This document shows positions 62,083 to 64,000 of a stretch of DNA of 64,000 bases, piece after piece. How positions within the stretch are numbered: the first letter of the stretch is position 1; every line of letters begins with the position of its first letter. The translations under genes were made by a program, and so were the position numbers. The stretch is from Bacteroidota bacterium (GTDB taxonomy: Bacteria > Bacteroidota > Bacteroidia > Cytophagales > Cyclobacteriaceae), in contig JAEZGH010000134.1 in the NCBI GenBank assembly GCA_023417065.1, positions 100,866 through 164,865 of the forward strand. The letters run 5' to 3'. The notes beneath the pieces are model-generated. The model searched no databases. It was not told the DNA's origin and saw only the letters and a list, made by a program, of their open reading frames with translations.

Positions 62083-62285
62083 TTTTTCAACAGGGTAATG
62101 TTATCCTGAATACAAGATAACTGAAACGGATACAGTGTCCATACTGTACTATCGGGAATTGCTGAAGATAGCTTACCTCGCAATTGCCCTGCGTAATTGA
62201 GTATCCACAGATCACTGCCCGCCAGCCTTCCGCCTGCAGCAATGACTATTTTCGATTGACTTCGCGTAATGGGATAAAATTTCAA
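62079..62285 (-). CDS. Small ORF or gene remnant upstream of the GH140-type gene
   Basis: A 68-codon frame (MKFYPITRSQSKIVIAAGGR ... NITLLKK) whose stop overlaps the GH140 start (ATGA at 62082-62079). The RLAGSDLWILNYAGQL part reads like protein sequence rather than random frame, but I recognise no family. It may be a short leader gene coupled to the apiosidase or the degraded tail of a lost gene. Confidence 0.3.
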   Translation of the reverse strand: MKFYPITRSQSKIVIAAGGRLAGSDLWILNYAGQLRGKLSSAIPDSTVWTLYPFQLSCIQDNITLLKK

Positions 62286-62342
62286 ATTGTTACCTCATTT
62301 AAGTTGATGTATTCATTTGAAATTTGGCTTATTTTACCTGAG

Positions 62343-63218
62343 ATGTCGATACAAAAAACGGCCATTCGAACAGTTTACTTCAGCATTGCAGGAAACGCGG
62401 TGCTGGCGCTGATCAAGTGGTTGGCCGGGTTCTTTGGAAACTCGTATGCGCTGATCGCCGATGCTATCGAATCTACTGCAGATGTTGTTTCATCCTGCCT
62501 TGTATTGCTCGGCCTTCGCATCTCAAGCCGGCCCCCGGATGACAACCATCCTTATGGACATGGACGGCTTGAGCCCTTGATAACATTTATGGTGGTCGGA
62601 TTTCTCATCATGTCGGCCACGATAATTTCATATCAGAGTATTCAGAATATCCGGACGCCGCATGAAGCACCGAAACCATTTACGTTAGTCGTTCTCGCCG
62701 GTATTCTGATATGGAAGGAGTTGTCTTATCGCTTCGTCATGCGCAAGAGTCGTCAGACGAACAGTTCATCGCTCAGGGCCGAGGCCTGGCACCACCGCAG
62801 TGACGCAATCACGTCAGTGGCAGCATTCATAGGGATATCTGTCGCATTGTTTTTTGGCGAGGGCTTCGAATCGGCGGATGACTGGGCTGCGCTCGTTGCC
62901 GCAGGGGTTATCCTTTACAATAGTTACCTCATTTTCCGGCCTGCGCTCAGCGAGATTATGGATGAACATCTTTATGAGGAGCTTGTCGCCAGGATAAGGG
63001 TTGTCTCTTCGCGTGTGCCTGGCGTAATGGGTACGGAGAAGTGCTTTGTAAGAAAATCCGGGATGCGCTTTCATGTGGATCTTCACGCCAAAGTAGATGG
63101 CACGATTTCGGTCAGGGAAGGCCATGATATCGCGCACCATCTTAAAGACACATTATGTGCCGAACTCCCAGAAATTGATCAGGTGCTCATTCACATCGAA
63201 CCCGCGGACGTCTCGTGA
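62343..63218 (+). CDS. Cation diffusion facilitator (CDF) metal transporter
   Basis: The ATG at 62343 (MSIQKTAIRTVYFSIAGNAV) fits the family start and gives 291 residues; the ATG at 62307 is less likely. About six membrane helices are followed by a cytoplasmic domain. The conserved HPYGHGRLEPL lies between helices 2 and 3. The metal site in helix 2 reads ADAIESTADVV, with Glu where zinc exporters usually have His, and helix 5 has WHHRSDAITS. The C-terminal domain has VRVVSSRVPGVMG-type and FHVDLHAKVDG segments. It exports divalent cations in exchange for protons. The Glu-x3-Asp site may favour Mn or Fe over Zn (inference). Confidence 0.9.
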   Translation: MSIQKTAIRTVYFSIAGNAVLALIKWLAGFFGNSYALIADAIESTADVVSSCLVLLGLRISSRPPDDNHPYGHGRLEPLITFMVVGFLIMSATIISYQSIQNIRTPHEAPKPFTLVVLAGILIWKELSYRFVMRKSRQTNSSSLRAEAWHHRSDAITSVAAFIGISVALFFGEGFESADDWAALVAAGVILYNSYLIFRPALSEIMDEHLYEELVARIRVVSSRVPGVMGTEKCFVRKSGMRFHVDLHAKVDGTISVREGHDIAHHLKDTLCAELPEIDQVLIHIEPADVS

Positions 63219-63250
63219 AGATTTTTAGGGGCCGCTTTTCGGTTTGCTGA

Positions 63251-63270
63251 CAATCAGGAATCAGAAACTC
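63251..63270. repeat. Dispersed CAGAAATC-type intergenic repeat, third copy
   Basis: CAATCAGGAATCAGAAACTC shares the AATCAGRAAYC wording of the spacer repeats at 12441-12473 and 43601-43630. It overlaps the 3' end of the doubtful small ORF next to it. Confidence 0.3.
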
Positions 63271-63479
63271 CCCGGCGCTGTGGTGGATTCAAGTTCAAGG
63301 TTATAGTGTACTTCCTGATCCAGCAGGGCGCAGATCATAGGCATCAAACTGCCATCTTTTGAGTGGAGCCGGATGTGGTCAGAGGTCTTGTCTATCCTTT
63401 CGCATTGACCACGGAGTGTTTCCAGTAACTCGTGTTTGTCGATCAGGTCAATCTTGTTGACCACGAGAATTCCTTTCAT
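63261..63479 (-). CDS. Small protein of unknown function
   Basis: A 72-codon frame (MKGILVVNKIDLIDKHELLE, then QCERIDKTSDHIRLHSKDGS and a Thr/Ala/Pro end). Its composition is that of a real soluble protein with regular helix and strand alternation. It lies in a spacer free of other genes and has AT-rich sequence upstream of its ATG at 63479. I recognise no family. The NKIDLID wording recalls a GTPase NKxD motif, but no other GTPase motif is present, so that reading is not supported. Confidence 0.45.
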   Translation of the reverse strand: MKGILVVNKIDLIDKHELLETLRGQCERIDKTSDHIRLHSKDGSLMPMICALLDQEVHYNLELESTTAPGSF

Positions 63480-63595
63480 AAAGAGGGTATGTTACTTTAA
63501 ATATAAGGTTATCAAACCGGATTTGTCAATTCCTCAGTATGAAAGAGGATTTTTTGGTAATATCGGGTTAAGGTCAGGATATCAAGTTGTCGTGC

Positions 63596-64000
63596 ATGGA
63601 TAAAGGTATCAAATCGAGGTTTGAATGGGCTCTTGAAGAACTGAGGATCCCGCCCGGTGGTACGGTCCTCGAGGTCGGACCGGGAGCAGGTATTGCATTG
63701 GAGATGATAGCCACGCTTGTGTCGGATGGTAAAGTGATTGCAATTGACAATTCTTCAGCGATGCTCTCCAAGGCGAAAGCGCGATTGAAAAAGTCAGGTT
63801 TGAGTGAGCGTGTTACTTTCCTGGAGGCCGATGCAGCCTCGGCGGACCTTTCCGGTTTCGACTTTGACATCGTGTTCGCCTTTAACGTCAGCCTTTTCTA
63901 CAAGGGGGCCGGCCCATCTAATGTATTCGACCGCGTTGCAAGCGGAGGGCATGTTGGCGTGTTCTATCAGAATCCGCCGGGATCTGACAAGCAGCGCCTT
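63596..64000 (+). CDS. Class I SAM-dependent methyltransferase (partial, runs off the right edge)
   Basis: The first 135 codons from ATG 63596 (MDKGIKSRFEWALEELRIPP) are inside the window. Motif I reads TVLEVGPGAGIALEM, the acidic ribose-binding residue is in VIAIDNSSAML, followed by VTFLEADAAS and FDIVFAFNVSLFY. This is the Rossmann-type Methyltransf_11/25 fold. The substrate cannot be guessed because the C-terminal, substrate-binding part is missing. Upstream spacer 63480-63595 separates it from the divergent small ORF. Confidence 0.85.
   Translation, partial: MDKGIKSRFEWALEELRIPPGGTVLEVGPGAGIALEMIATLVSDGKVIAIDNSSAMLSKAKARLKKSGLSERVTFLEADAASADLSGFDFDIVFAFNVSLFYKGAGPSNVFDRVASGGHVGVFYQNPPGSDKQRL

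Overview
The window looks like a chromosomal segment of a Bacteroidota bacterium, most likely from the order Cytophagales (inference). The evidence is a SusC/SusD pair, many lipoproteins with Bacteroidota-type lipoboxes, a type IX secretion (T9SS) sorting domain, DUF4142, DUF5916 and RDD proteins, the MoxR/DUF58/DUF4350/DUF4129/SpoIIM cluster, near absence of Shine-Dalgarno sequences, and one TAnnTTTG promoter element. No rRNA, tRNA, phage, IS element or CRISPR array was seen.

Layout. 1-9140: the start of an oil-body-type (DUF1264) lipoprotein, a large exported CHAT protease-like protein, a DUF4142 lipoprotein, a PAS histidine kinase, a decayed outer-membrane porin gene, an inosine-uridine-type nucleoside hydrolase and a TetR-like regulator. 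9140-15510: a gene-poor stretch, a two-domain universal stress protein, a GH29 fucosidase, a GH13 alpha-glucosidase and a GH109-like oxidoreductase/glycosidase. 15722-18314: a GH9-GH16 pair for beta-glucans. 18427-23202: two GMC flavoprotein dehydrogenases, each next to a Tat-exported 'gluconate dehydrogenase subunit 3' partner, in mirror order. 23299-28107: a DUF5916 outer-membrane protein, two small RDD membrane proteins and a PQQ-type sugar dehydrogenase. 28146-35072: the MoxR AAA/DUF58/DUF4350/DUF4129/SpoIIM operon and a divergent RDD gene.

35331-62082 is the main accessory theme, a plant-pectin/glycoside utilisation locus centred on L-rhamnose. It holds a complete phosphorylative rhamnose pathway: RhaT transporter, RhaI-type isomerase, rhamnulokinase, and a fused rhamnulose-1-phosphate aldolase/lactaldehyde dehydrogenase. 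With it are a GntR-type sugar-sensing regulator, a SusC/SusD pair, a GH30 enzyme, two GH78 alpha-L-rhamnosidases, a clan GH-A hydrolase of unclear specificity, and a secreted YdjC-type deacetylase. A translationally overlapping pair at its end resembles GH140 apiosidase and D-apionate lactonase. Rhamnose plus apiose suggests rhamnogalacturonan II or apiosyl/rhamnosyl plant glycosides as the target (inference). 62343-64000: a CDF metal transporter, a small unknown ORF and a truncated methyltransferase.

The observations most worth checking are these: the GH30 gene whose T9SS sorting domain lies in the -1 frame after a run of nine A; the GH140/ApnL-like coupling; the mirrored GMC modules with cysteine clusters; the exported CHAT protein; and the porin pseudogene. 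Function assignments come from reading motifs and family resemblance by eye. No database search was possible.
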